From Labyrinthula sp. Ha (taxonomy: Eukaryota; Sar; Bigyra; Labyrinthulida; Labyrinthulaceae), in the NCBI GenBank assembly GCA_015227615.1, contig JAALGZ010000004.1, positions 2,108,001 through 2,172,000 on the forward strand: 64,000 nt of DNA. The letters are read 5' to 3'. Under the pieces are notes generated by a model, which was not told where the DNA came from, did no database searches, and saw only the letters and a program-made list of their open reading frames with translations. Position numbers and translations under genes: made by a program. Below are positions 34,160 through 45,046 of this stretch, one piece after another (the first letter of the stretch is position 1; the number at the start of each line of letters is the position of its first letter).

Positions 34160-34707
34160 GGTTTTTCGTCTACTTGATACAAACTAATTCCAGTCGACGT
34201 GGCCACACTTGTGTTAAAAATATAATAATATCTTGCTGCAGTTAATATAGATGCAGTAAATAACTCGAGGATAAAAGAACAATAGATTTCTTCTTAAACT
34301 TTGCACAATTAATTAACTACTAAACGGTTATAGCATTTTTTGTACTTTTTCACGGAATATTAGTAGTATTCCAATACCATTAAATACAAATTCTTCTTGT
34401 TCCGGTAAATTCCATTATAAATATCGTTGTAAGCCTTCCTAGATATGTCGTTATTTGCAAAATAATAAAAAAGTTATTGAAACACAGTATCGGAATTGCG
34501 AACCTTTGATTTCCCCATAAATCACGTTAATGTAAAGTTTTCCACGTTAAATTCCAGGGATATTTTACATTGGAACTGCGTGATATCATGAGTTAGCACG
34601 CAATAAGAGCCTCAAAATATTCATCATATATATCATTCCCTAGTAACCCCTAGAAAAGTTTAAGAGCATAAAAAGAATATAACAACCAGCTAACTGCTGC
34701 CTGAACA
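34154..34707 (-). repeat. Element A 5' LTR
   Basis: 554 bp, the transcription-start LTR of A on the - strand. Weak TATA-like stretches occur (a TATATAT around 34626-34634), but none clearly marks a core promoter. Confidence 0.95.
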
Positions 34708-34711
34708 AAGC
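34708..34711. repeat. Target-site duplication of element A (right)
   Basis: AAGC, the partner of 27134-27137. It is followed directly by the inner part of the B LTR. Confidence 0.9.
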
Positions 34712-34960
34712 CCAAATTAACTATTATAACCTTTGTAAGTAAGATAAGTAGATTATTAACCAGATACTTGGCGAAACAAGCACAATAATCTATAATTTAT
34801 CTTTTGTTGGTTGTTAAACCTTAAAACTATGGCCGCATTGGCCATTCTCTAAAACTACCTAATTTTACCCTGAGACAATAAGTGCAATATAATACTATAA
34901 CCCTAATAACTACTCTATTTATATTAATTAGCACATATACTAAAAGAAAACATTCACACA
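34712..34960 (-). repeat. Element B 3' LTR, inner part (split by A)
   Basis: 249 bp identical by eye to 44240-44488. With the 142-bp outer part it makes up the full 391-bp LTR. The B polypurine tract adjoins it at 34961-34977. Confidence 0.93.
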
Positions 34961-34984
34961 TCCCCCTCCTCTTCTTCTAAAAGA

Positions 34985-37900
34985 CTACTCACTAGTCTTT
35001 TCGGCCAAAGATTTTTCAGGTCTATAACATCCAAAAACTAAATCAGAAATCCTAGGATCCACTTCTAATCCTATTTGAATCCATCCAGATTTCAAATTGG
35101 CACATCTCGCAAATAGTTCTACCTTGAGATGTCTTTTCAAAAATATCCGCTCGAGTAGCTCGTAAGCCTTTCGAGGCTTAATACCCTCGATCAGACGATC
35201 TGCAAAGATCACCTTTTCCTTTCGCAATAAATCAATTTTCTCAACGACACTTGTTACCAAGCGTTCACTCTTCCGAACAAAAATCAATAAAGCCTCGGCT
35301 GAGTGTTGGTAATAGTATCCTAATGAGGTCCTAATCTTACCGCTCGGCGCCAGCTTTATCCAATCAATGATATGAACAAGTTCATATCCCCTATCAAACA
35401 TAACATTCAGTGTTAGTTCCCAGGTTCGATCAATTACCCAAATGGCAATGAAAGAAGCCTTCAAATTCTCAAAATTCAAATTTAAAACCTGCGAATCGGG
35501 TTTCCGCGCGTACGGAACCCTAAGTCCTCTAATAGGATTCGCCTGACCTATTGCCCAAGGGGGATCCATTAATAACAAGTCCACCTTGTCTCCAGGCCAC
35601 TCCGTCAAAATTGCCGACTTGTATAAGTCCGCAGTAAACCAAAGTTTGTCCCGAGGCGGGACACAAATTCTTGTCCGAAACGGACACCCTTCAAAACCAA
35701 CCAAAACCAAGTTGCCACAAAGACGTTTAAGCGTAAAAGTTTGTACATGCTCAAATCCTATGGCAGGACTTCCCCCAGATAACTCGCACTCCACTGGAGC
35801 AACAAGTACACCTTCAATTTTTGAAACCAACTCTTTAGGGTAATCTTTGTCCAAGACTTCGTGTAGGTACCTCTTACGACTTAGTTCTAGAGAACATAAG
35901 AGATACGAACATTTCATCCCAGCTCTCGACACCCGATTTTGATAAAGTTTAATAAAACGATCTCCACAAATTTCCACCATCGTTTTAGCCTCTTCTTTCT
36001 TTCGTTCGAAAGCGTTCCTATACAATTGACTTACTCCTTCCGGACAAGTCTCCATTAGAAATGACTTAGCTGATCCCAGCGAGTCAAATCTCCTATTAAA
36101 TTCTAACTTATTAAGGGTAAACCTCTCTGAGGTAACCTTTCCCATATCAATATCGATGAACTGCCCCCTCAACGGAGCCAAATCCATCCTTCCTAGTTTC
36201 CTTTGCAAGTACGAGTACATCATTGCCTTTGATTTATAAGGCATGTACAGCGTAAATTGCTCAAAACTACCCATTCCAAATATCAAAATAAGATTCCTAA
36301 TCAGTCTATGATCATAATCTTTCCAACCAGAGACAAAATCTCTTCGTCCAGGGAGTTTTCCCCAAACCCCAAGATCTTCTTTATCTCTCAAATAATTTAA
36401 TAAGCTAGGGCGGAGCCTTCCAACCCAAGCTGCCGAAACTTCAATTCCAAATTTCCTATCTAACCAAGCTTGCGCTTGCTTCCTAACTAACTTTCTCCTG
36501 ATTGGAATTCGCTTTTCTCCTAGGAATTTAAGAGTAAGCTCTTTCACATCCCTATACATGGTGAGCAACGGCTCCCATGTATCATCTATGGGTTCGAAAC
36601 CCCTCCATCTTACTCTCAAGAAGTATTCTCCTTTCGAGTACCTAATATCTAAGAATTTCTGAACCTCAAGTTCACCCCAATTATTAATGAAAACTTTCCT
36701 CATTGAGTCATCCGGAACGAAACCATCAGGCTCATAGAAGTATAATCGGCTTCCATGCACAATCTGGGTCTCCCCATTCAATAGTCTAACTCTATACACG
36801 TTCGAAGAAAGTAACTCAATTATATTAACCGGACCCGACCAAATTAACTTAATTTTATTATTCTCCCTAGGAGTATTCTTTGTACTAATTAAGCACCAGT
36901 CACCAGGCACATACTGAATGCATGCCTTATCTACCCGTTTCTGGCGCCTATTCCAATATTCATTCCTTTTTTGTTTCATGAGCGAGACGTAATCAGCTAC
37001 CTGACTATGCATCTCATCCAGCTCACGTCGGAACTCCATCGACAGACGATATAGGATATCCTTATCAATCCTAATCGCACCCTGCCTATCTCCCATTTTC
37101 CGATAGATTACTTTGGGAAAAGCCTCCGTTTCAATATACTCTCTAGTGGGATCTGTATTCAGAAACAACAGGTTCGCACTCGGAGCATTTTCCATACCAG
37201 GAAGCTTCCTACTAGGCAGAGGAACCTCATTGACCGCAGTCATCACTGACTCAATCACATCCGGCCACTGATCCCATTGCAATCTAAGTTCTGAAACCAG
37301 ACTTCGTAAGAAGCTCAGAACCTTCCTATGGACAATTTCTACTTCCCCATTGGTCCAACTAGCATAACTCACCGCGTAGTTATGTGTAAATCGAACCTCC
37401 TTTTGTAATAACTCAAGTAGTTGGTTCGCAAAATGGGAGCCCCTATCAGTTACAAGGGTAAACTCCACTTCCAATCTCCAGTAAGTATGAAACTTACTAA
37501 GAGCCCTAACCACAGTCCTCGCATCAGCTCTAGGAGCATAATGAAGAAAACAAAACCGAGAAAATGCATCTGTTATAACCAAAATATAACCCTTAGCATT
37601 AACATACAAAAAATCAGCTACAAGAACCTCTTTAGGTCTTCTAGCCTCAGTTACCAATCTTAAATTTGTTTTTAACAACTTCGGTGCCCTATTACAGTGA
37701 ACGCAATTTGATCTTAATCCCAGCATCACTGTTTCCGCCGATACCTTTGCACCATAACCTGGAGGTATTACCCACTTAAATCGCCTCACCTCGGCCACAT
37801 CCTGGACTCTAGACCCATGTCTATTAGCCAAATGAATGTGAACGAGTTGGCGCTCAAATAGTGATTTGGGAATGATAACCCTTCCCTCCTCCTCCGAAAT

Positions 37901-40900
37901 TTTTATAACATCGCCCAAAGCTTCCTGCTTTTGAGCGTCCAAGAGTTCCTTCTCCGAAATCCGTTTCCAGTTACCTTGATAATACGGATTCAAACAGGAA
38001 ATACGATCTTTATCCAAGGCTCGCATCCTTTCGTACGTTAATTTTCCCTTTTGTTTCTTCGGAGATAATCTCAACTCAGAAACAATCACATCAATTCCAA
38101 CTCTAGGAACTTCAAGTTTGACTTCTTCATCAGAAGAAATCCCCGATTTTGCCATTTGGGACGAGACCCACGTACCTATTTCATCTAAAGATACAGCAGA
38201 TTCTGTATCCACTAGCGCCAACCGGCTGTACTCTTCTTCCAGACTCGGTCTCTCAACCTTTATTTCTAAACCCCCATCCGGCCTAAGACCGTGATCTACA
38301 CCAGCGCTCTCATACCAAGGGTTCGAGAATTCCATTACTGACGATTCAGAATCAGAATCCGGGTGTCTATCCTTCAAAGGAACCCATCGATCCAATCCTT
38401 CATCGATTTCCGATGGATGTTTGAACATCCTCCTAAAGTATTTACGTTCCCTAGATGTCAACGAAAGTTGAGGCCCCAGAGACGCATCCGATTCCCTTCG
38501 ATCACGACGAATAGCCGCTCTCATTATCCTAATAGAGGCAATTCTTTGCTTCTCTCGCTCCGGCGTAGCCGCCCAACGCGAAAGCATGTCAGCAAAGACA
38601 TTGTCCTCCCCCTTAATATGATGTAACTCTACATCCGCTTGTTGCAGGGTCAAAACCCATCGTTGCAACCTATTCAAGTGGCCATGGTTGATCTTAGATC
38701 CCCCCTTTATTATGGCCCTCAAGTTCAAATGATCCGTATACACCTGTATTGGCGTAGGATGAAAAGGTAACAGATACGACAACCTGTTAAAAGTTTTAAC
38801 TATAGGATATAACTCCTTATGTACAATTCCCCATCTCGTCTGGGTGTCCTGAAATTTCCCCGAGAAGAACATCATAGGAACCACCCGTTTTTCCAATAAC
38901 TTTAGATTCCTCTGAGAAGCATCGGCTTGCATCAGAATCGAACTGAAGAACATGCCTGAAGCATCTGTCACCAACAACAGGTCCTGCGTTCTGTCATACA
39001 GACTCAACTTCTGCTTCGCCGCAATGCTAATCGTCCTAAGAAATCTTTCAAAGGCCCCTGTTAACTCAGTAGACCAATGAACCCTTTCATTTTTCCTTTT
39101 TAATTCCGATTTTTTACCTCTCATTTCAGGGTAAAATTCCATAATAACACTTCTCAATTCAGCTAACTCTGGAATTGCCAGAGATAACCATTGAGACAAA
39201 TGCATCATTGATGCCAATTGGTAAACATATTCCGGTCTAGGCACATCCAAGATCCTAGAATAGTATTCCTTCTTAAAATTCCATTTCCCATTTGCAACCT
39301 TACGGCCACAATATACAATTTCCTTCGCCAAAATAATCGACTTAGTAGGACTAATACGAACCCTCGCTTTCCTTAAGTTCGTCAACATAATTCCCAATAA
39401 CTTTAAATACTCGTTAAAGTCATCTGCATAAAGCAGACTATCATCGATCCACTGAATGACTCCATTCCTTGGACGATTTACCAATCTTTCCCCCACCACC
39501 TCATCAACCATCCTCTGATGGAAGAATACTGGAGTACTATGATATCCCATAGGGGCAAATTGGAGCTGGAAAGTTCCATGCTCCGACACAATGTTAAAAT
39601 ACTTTTTTAGCTTCTTCCGTTATTCCTAACTGATCGAAGCCTGAAACCACATCAAAACTACCATAATACTTGCTACCTGCAAGATTATCGAAGGAAGTCT
39701 CCAAATGAGGGAGCTGATTCACATCCCTTCTCAAGATCTTATTGACATCAACAAGATCGACAACCATTCTCAACTTATATCCCTTTTTTGGCACCGCAAA
39801 TACCACCGAGCCAAACTCAGCGGATTTAACCTTGGTAACCAATCCCCTTTCTGCCATACTTAGCAGCTTATCCCTAATAAAATTTGATTTCTCCGAAGAC
39901 ATCGGCCTAACTCTAGGGTACTTGAAATCAAAATTCTCCAAAGGATACACCGGCATTGGTGTCATCCCACTAATCTTAGTCTGAGTATGGTCCGTGGCAA
40001 ACATATCCCAATAACTCAAACACAATTCCCGCAATAACCTTTTCATTTCCATTGAGGCTTCCGAACGATCTACCATCTCGTTGATGGCTTTTTTGATCAG
40101 GGGTTCCTCATCCTCCAAACTCAAACCTTCCCCCACATCGGGAAGAAGGTTATCTCCTAAATCATCATTCGCTATGTCTTCAATATGACGGCGTAATTTA
40201 ATGATTTCACCAAAGTCAATCCCTTCAAAGTTCCCTGAATTTATGCGCTCAACCAAATCGAGACTACCCATAGAGGCATAAATCCTTGTCGGTGGTATAG
40301 GTTCAATCCATGAGTCGACGTTAAATACCTTGGTTGTTTTCCCAGGCCGTCATCCAAGACTCTTTCCCATGCGGTATATAAATCCGCTGTAGAACATCCC
40401 CGAGCGTCCTCGTTAGATGGGAGTCCACCCCAGGTGAGGTTCTCACTAAGTGTTGACCTCGCCTTAATGAATCGGACCTCGATACGTCCTTCCAGATTCA
40501 TTAAGGTTTTTGGCACGTTGTTGACCGAGATTTGAGGGTAAACTGAAATGGCGCCATCCTGCAGCGATTTAGCCATCAGTATCAACCGAGCCACCTCCCC
40601 AACCGTACCATGGGGTTCGATTAGCACATTCTTGTGCTTCTGTCTACTAACGCGAGACGGGTAAATACCCCTTGCCATAACCATATACCTTCTAACCGAC
40701 TTTACCATTTTATTGGTTGCCCAATGTAGTACGCGAACTACTTCGAGTAGCTTGTACTTTTCCGATGTCAAATAATTCATAACCATTTTAAACTTAGACG
40801 AAACTGCACAAACAAATACTACACTAGGCCAATTACAGGTCTCTAATCTACTCTCTAACCACAAGACACTATTAATATATCTATAAACAATGAGAGTTGA

Positions 40901-40920
40901 GACTTTTTGTTGTACTTGGC
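34985..40920 (-). mobile_element. Element B pol region with chromodomain, SANT-like and MT-A70 domains
   Basis: Read on the - strand. Reverse transcriptase begins near 40.0 kb (RMVVDLVDVNKIL, FDVVSGFDQL) and has the WIDD active site at 39440-39451. RNase H has LLLVTDASGMFF near 38.97 kb. Integrase has its HHCC motif near 37.8-37.7 kb and catalytic D, D, E near 37615, 37447 and 37339, again DDx35E. The chromodomain lies at about 36.70-36.52 kb (LRVRWRGF, DDTWEP). The Myb/SANT-like segment at about 36.34-36.16 kb (ILIFGMGSFEQFTLYMP) closely parallels element A. MT-A70 lies at about 35.58-35.03 kb, with VDLLLMDPPW (DPPW at 35555-35566), DWIKLAPSGKIRTSLGYY and KVELFARCAN. The region is broken in about two places as a fossil, though the integrase-to-methyltransferase part is one long frame. 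Confidence 0.9.
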
Positions 40921-40951
40921 CCACCAGGTGGTTAGCCTGGCTGCCGATTTC

Positions 40952-43900
40952 CTACCCGAGTCCTAAATTCTGAGCTGGATCTAAACCCATTTTTCTCAGC
41001 TCGGGTCTCCCAATCAGAAAGCTAGGCCAATCCTGAGAATCCACTAAAACTACTTTAGCTCTCGGACAAGCCCTACTTTCCAAACCATTCACCTTAACCA
41101 CCAGACCCATATAACCGACGGCTAGTATCTTAACCGGGGCATCATTGGCAACGTGAACATTGCCACTAGCACTTGAATAGCTATCTAGCAAGTCCTTGTG
41201 CCTTGTCCAACTTCCCACGGTAACTTCGGCTCCGCTATCAAACTTAGCATCACCAATTACCTTCCCATTATTAGTGCATATTTCATAATTCTCAGCGAAA
41301 TCACGAAATTGGGATACTTCCCCCACATGCACTTCCAAAGTTGGATACTCCTTCGTACCCTCGATCATAAGATCGTAGCCTTCCGGCACCATGGATTTCA
41401 TAAACTCAAGCTCCTTTTGTCTGGGTGGAGCGGCTAAGGCAAGCACCTTGCTTTCCTTAAACCCCGATTGCGGGTCCGAATCGTTAGCTGATTCTTTCCC
41501 TCCCATCATCATTCTGGCCTTCACGATCACAGAATGCTTTAAACTTGTCAAACCCTTAGGTGTGGTATAATTAGTTTTTCCACTAGGGTTCTCCATTTGA
41601 CGACGAAACGTCCTATTAATAAATTCCTGGACTTGTGTAGTCTTCAGGACATCTCCTTGGACAGATTTTAACTTTCTGTCATCATCCTTTTTCAACAAGT
41701 TTACGGCAAAAGTAACGCAATCATGCATACCATGCCCGTGACGCTTACAATAAGCGCACGACCTATGATGGGTCCAAGGAATCTCAGAATACCATTTCTG
41801 GTGAAATTCCTTTTCCTTACTCAATACATCCATTGAGGCCCCTGTAAGGTTAACAGGCATTGGCCCCACTGCCATTGGAAATGGCACAAAACTAGACACC
41901 TTGTTCACACGTGGTGTCAGTATCCGATTCACCGAGGGCGTCCTCGGCTTTTTATCCCTAGTTTTAGGTCCCGACTCTGGAACCTGACCATTAGATGCGT
42001 CCACTCCCCTGTCCAACGCAAATTGGCGTTGGGCTTCCAAAAGGGATTGGAGCATCTCCACTGAACGAAGGGGGTCATCGAAGTTTCTAACCTTACTTCG
42101 AATCGCATCCTTCGACAGTCCAAAGCTGGAAGGCACCTTCTTTGTTATTTCAAATAACAATTCCACAAGTGCTTCTTCCCCGAGTCTCTCCGCATAACCT
42201 TCCTCAATCTTAGAACTTACGTTCATCATGTAAGTCTGGAATCTCTCCCTGCTGTCCCCTGAGGCCGGGTACTTAACTTCCTTCAGAAGTCGCATGGGAT
42301 CCTGGCGATTCTCAGCCTTACCCTTTTCGTAATATTCCTTTAGGGAGAAGTAAACTACATCCCTTTCCCCCTCATTCCTACAAAATTTTTCGAGAAGACT
42401 CGAATGAACGAACCGGCGGGGTTCAAACCCTGGATCTAGGTTCATAACCTCACCAACAACGTTCAACCATTGACCTAGCTTTTTCATGTCTAAGGTCTCC
42501 AGAACATCCACTTTCGGTAAAATGTGCTTGACCCTGGCAGTGGCCGCCACAGGAGCACCTATCCTCATAGCATTCTGATTAACGACCTCTTTCAAGGCGT
42601 CAATCTCAGACCGCAGTGAATTTTCACTGACAGCCTCCCTTAAGGAGCTAATCTCGGCTCTTAGCGTATCAATATACACCTTAGAGTCCACCATTTTCTT
42701 ATCCATGTCGGCGCGAAAAGAATCAACATGATTCCTCGCATCCCCCATCATCTGATGGATCTCTCGATTCCGAAATCTCCTTTTTTCAATTTCCTCTTGT
42801 AATTCTTCCTTATGCGAATTAACTTCAGAGGCTAAAGTTGGCAAGTAGGTCGAAACTGCTTGCGAATTTATGTAGTTGATCACCACATACCGTTTCAACT
42901 CCTCGGCATTAGGGTCCATGGGTTGAATAGCATCAAACATGCTAACATTGACGTTGGTCGCGAAACCAGCCGCCTCCATATCCAACTCTCCCCCTCCAAC
43001 CTTTTCAGGCCATTCTATGTGTCCGGGGAGACCAAATGTTTGATTCTCAGCACTTTTGCTCCTTAGTGCCAAAAGAGTCTTATTTTTCTCAATACGAGCT
43101 CTTTCCAATTGCACTCTCATCTCAGCAAAAGCTTTCCTCTGCTCTTGAGGATTCAGAGAATCAAACTCTAATAAACCCCTCTCCATAACCTTTTTCTCAA
43201 TGAGGGATCCAGCCGCATTCCCGCTGGTAGGATCGTTTAACTTTCTAATAACTTCCTTGTAAAGGTCGTCATTCGATGCAGCGTTCCTCACGGAAGACAC
43301 TGTCTTCTCAATCTGGGTCGGTTCAGCCCCAGCACCATAATCAAGGGAGTCATCAGACGTAGCCCTTTTCCCAACCGATTGCCCTTTCTTCAACTTATAC
43401 TTGCGATATGCCAGATCTCTCTGATCATTATCGCTCAAAGCATCCAAATCAGGCTCATAACCTAATTTTCCAACCAGTTTATCCTGGTTCTCAAGAGTTT
43501 GGTCGATAATATCAACCTCCTCTACCCCATCATCCCCACCCGAATCGCTAATCGTTTCCGCCTCTAAGGCTTGCGTCTCCCTAGGATTCAGGTTACTAGG
43601 AGCATCCTTGGCCCTATAATAAGCCTTAGAAGGTTTCCTTTTTGGGATTTCCATTTCCATTAAATTTAAAGGAGTATTCCCTTCACCAGTTAAATCCATA
43701 GCTTTAGCCTTCGTAGGCTTTAGCTTCTTAGCGACCGGCTTCACAGCCTTGACAGTCACTTTCCTCTTCATTGCAGAAGCGGGTGTCTTAAGTTTTACCT
43801 TAAGTTTCTTTAATTTAACCAAACTATCGGGTTCACCTATCTCAGCAGGATCCCCCTCTCCTAACCTATCCTTCAACATAGTAGCCAAATCAGAAGACGG

Positions 43901-44056
43901 TAAGAACTCGTTTTCTTCCTCAGCTGTATCCACTGATGAGGATCTTTCCTTAGGGTTTCCCCTACCTATGTTAGTCGAAGGTTCTTCGTCGGTCGATCGG
44001 GCAATTTGTCTTCCCGATCTGGTAACTCGACCAGACGCCTTCTTCTTAGGTGCCAT
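40952..44056 (-). mobile_element. Element B gag-protease region
   Basis: A 1034-codon frame from the ATG at 44056, unusually long for an LTR-element Gag. The N-terminus is strongly basic (MAPKKKASGRVTRSGRQI), with further Lys-rich, nuclear-localisation-like stretches (KRKVTVKAVKPVAKKLK). A long charged linker leads to a coiled-coil-like segment near 42.8-42.55 kb. The zinc knuckle CAYCKRHGHGMHDC is encoded at 41717-41759 and a retropepsin motif FDSGAEVTVGS near 41.22-41.25 kb. Gag forms the particle and the knuckle binds the RNA. The frame ends just before pol in the usual place for recoding in this group, so the boundary itself need not be damage. Confidence 0.88.
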
Positions 44057-44082
44057 ATCCCAAACTAGTGTGCTAGTCTAAC

Positions 44083-44098
44083 AATTGTTTAAACAATT
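44083..44098. other. Palindrome at the primer-site position of element B
   Basis: ATTGTTTAAACAAT (44084-44097) is self-complementary and ends exactly at the LTR edge; one more base pairs on each side. As in element A, a palindrome stands where a tRNA-complementary primer site is expected. Confidence 0.8.
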
Positions 44099-44488
44099 TA
44101 TCGATCTACGAGTGATCAATAGCCTTTACACTAATTCCCAAAGAAAAAGTAACTCGCGAAAGAATTACTAGATCTACCAAATGTAACCAGATTTTATCCT
44201 TGAACGAACCTAGACGAAACTAAGTTGTTGAGTTCAAGCCCAAATTAACTATTATAACCTTTGTAAGTAAGATAAGTAGATTATTAACCAGATACTTGGC
44301 GAAACAAGCACAATAATCTATAATTTATCTTTTGTTGGTTGTTAAACCTTAAAACTATGGCCGCATTGGCCATTCTCTAAAACTACCTAATTTTACCCTG
44401 AGACAATAAGTGCAATATAATACTATAACCCTAATAACTACTCTATTTATATTAATTAGCACATATACTAAAAGAAAACATTCACACA
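44098..44488 (-). repeat. Element B 5' LTR, intact
   Basis: 391 bp, the uninterrupted copy that shows where A split the other one. It contains the inverted repeat ATGGCC...GGCCAT and ends next to the AATAT target duplication at 44489-44493. Confidence 0.95.
44443..44451 (-). promoter_or_regulatory. TATA box of the element B 5' LTR
   Basis: TATAAATAG on the - strand, about 40 bp inside the upstream edge of the LTR, a usual position for an LTR core promoter. The same box is present in the split 3' LTR at 34915-34923. Confidence 0.6.
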
Positions 44489-44814
44489 AATATCAATAGA
44501 GTACTAGTAGGATATTTCTTTCAATAGTTTTTGACTATCGAGATAGACGAGACTTCTCGTCCCATGAATGTTTTTTTTACTTGTTTACTTACTTCTTTGA
44601 GCTTGTTTTTTTTACTCCGGAGTCAGATACTCATTGCTATGCGTGTTTATCGAGATAAAACTAGCTTCTCATGGAGGATTTTACCTAAATATTTATTTTT
44701 CGAAACAGCGAGAGAGGTATTCTCGAGAAGCTTTTGTTAAGGTTCTCTCGTTAAACACATCCTCTCGTTGCAATGCCATTGGTCAGACCGATTTCCCAAA
44801 ATATTTTTCAATAT

Positions 44815-45037
44815 ACTTCGTCTGAATAAAGGAGGCGCAGAATGGCAATTTCGCATACTTGGACGGAAATTGAAGTGTGCAGAATAGCTATTTCCCCATA
44901 CTAAAATGAAATTTGCAGTGCACAAAATGACGAGTTCCATATTTTGACGAAACTGGCAGTGCACAGAATCTCGATTTTTCTTCATCTGAATAATTAATGC
45001 GCAGAATTTGTGAATCCCGTACTGAGACAAATTTTAA
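44815..45037. repeat. Degenerate tandem repeat, about 42-bp unit, five copies
   Basis: Five worn copies of a unit with GYGCAGAAT at its start and an ATTTC...CATACT...GAAATT-like body follow one another. The period shows as a roughly 14-residue repeat in the - strand translation. It lies just before the first MULE-coding sequence and may be its subterminal repeat array; no matching array was found on the far side. Confidence 0.65.
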
Positions 45038-45046
45038 AGAGGGCTA

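Larger units (their letters stand above)
27138..34707 (-). mobile_element. Element A: Ty3/gypsy-like retrotransposon with chromodomain, SANT-like and MT-A70 domains, looks whole
   Basis: A 7570-bp insertion with 554-bp LTRs (TATTGAGG...CTGAACA on the + strand) and a 4-bp AAGC target duplication. The LTRs differ at two positions by eye (about 0.4%), so it is young. It holds one uninterrupted gag-pol frame of 2106 codons. It lies inside the 3' LTR of element B in the same orientation, so it arrived after B. No tRNA-type primer site follows the 5' LTR; a palindrome spans that junction. The purine tract before the 3' LTR (around GGAGGGCGG) is short. Confidence 0.95.
26996..44488 (-). mobile_element. 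Element B: Ty3/gypsy-like retrotransposon with chromodomain, SANT-like and MT-A70 domains, broken
   Basis: Bounded by 391-bp LTRs and a target duplication AATAT (26991-26995 and 44489-44493; a 4-bp AATA reading is also possible). Its 3' LTR is split by element A. Without A the element is about 9.9 kb. The 5' and 3' LTRs are identical by eye, so insertion was recent. Coding order on the - strand: very long gag with zinc knuckle, protease, reverse transcriptase, RNase H, integrase, chromodomain, Myb/SANT-like domain, MT-A70 methyltransferase. The polypurine tract GAAGAAGAGGAGGGGGA lies beside the 3' LTR at 34961-34977. Coding capacity is broken in about two or three places; the gag-pol boundary may instead use the stop read-through or frameshifting known in LTR elements. 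Confidence 0.93.

Noticed and set aside
44531-44825. Short open frames between element B and the MULE
   Set aside because: No domain, overlapping frames, and the right part runs into the 42-bp repeat array.
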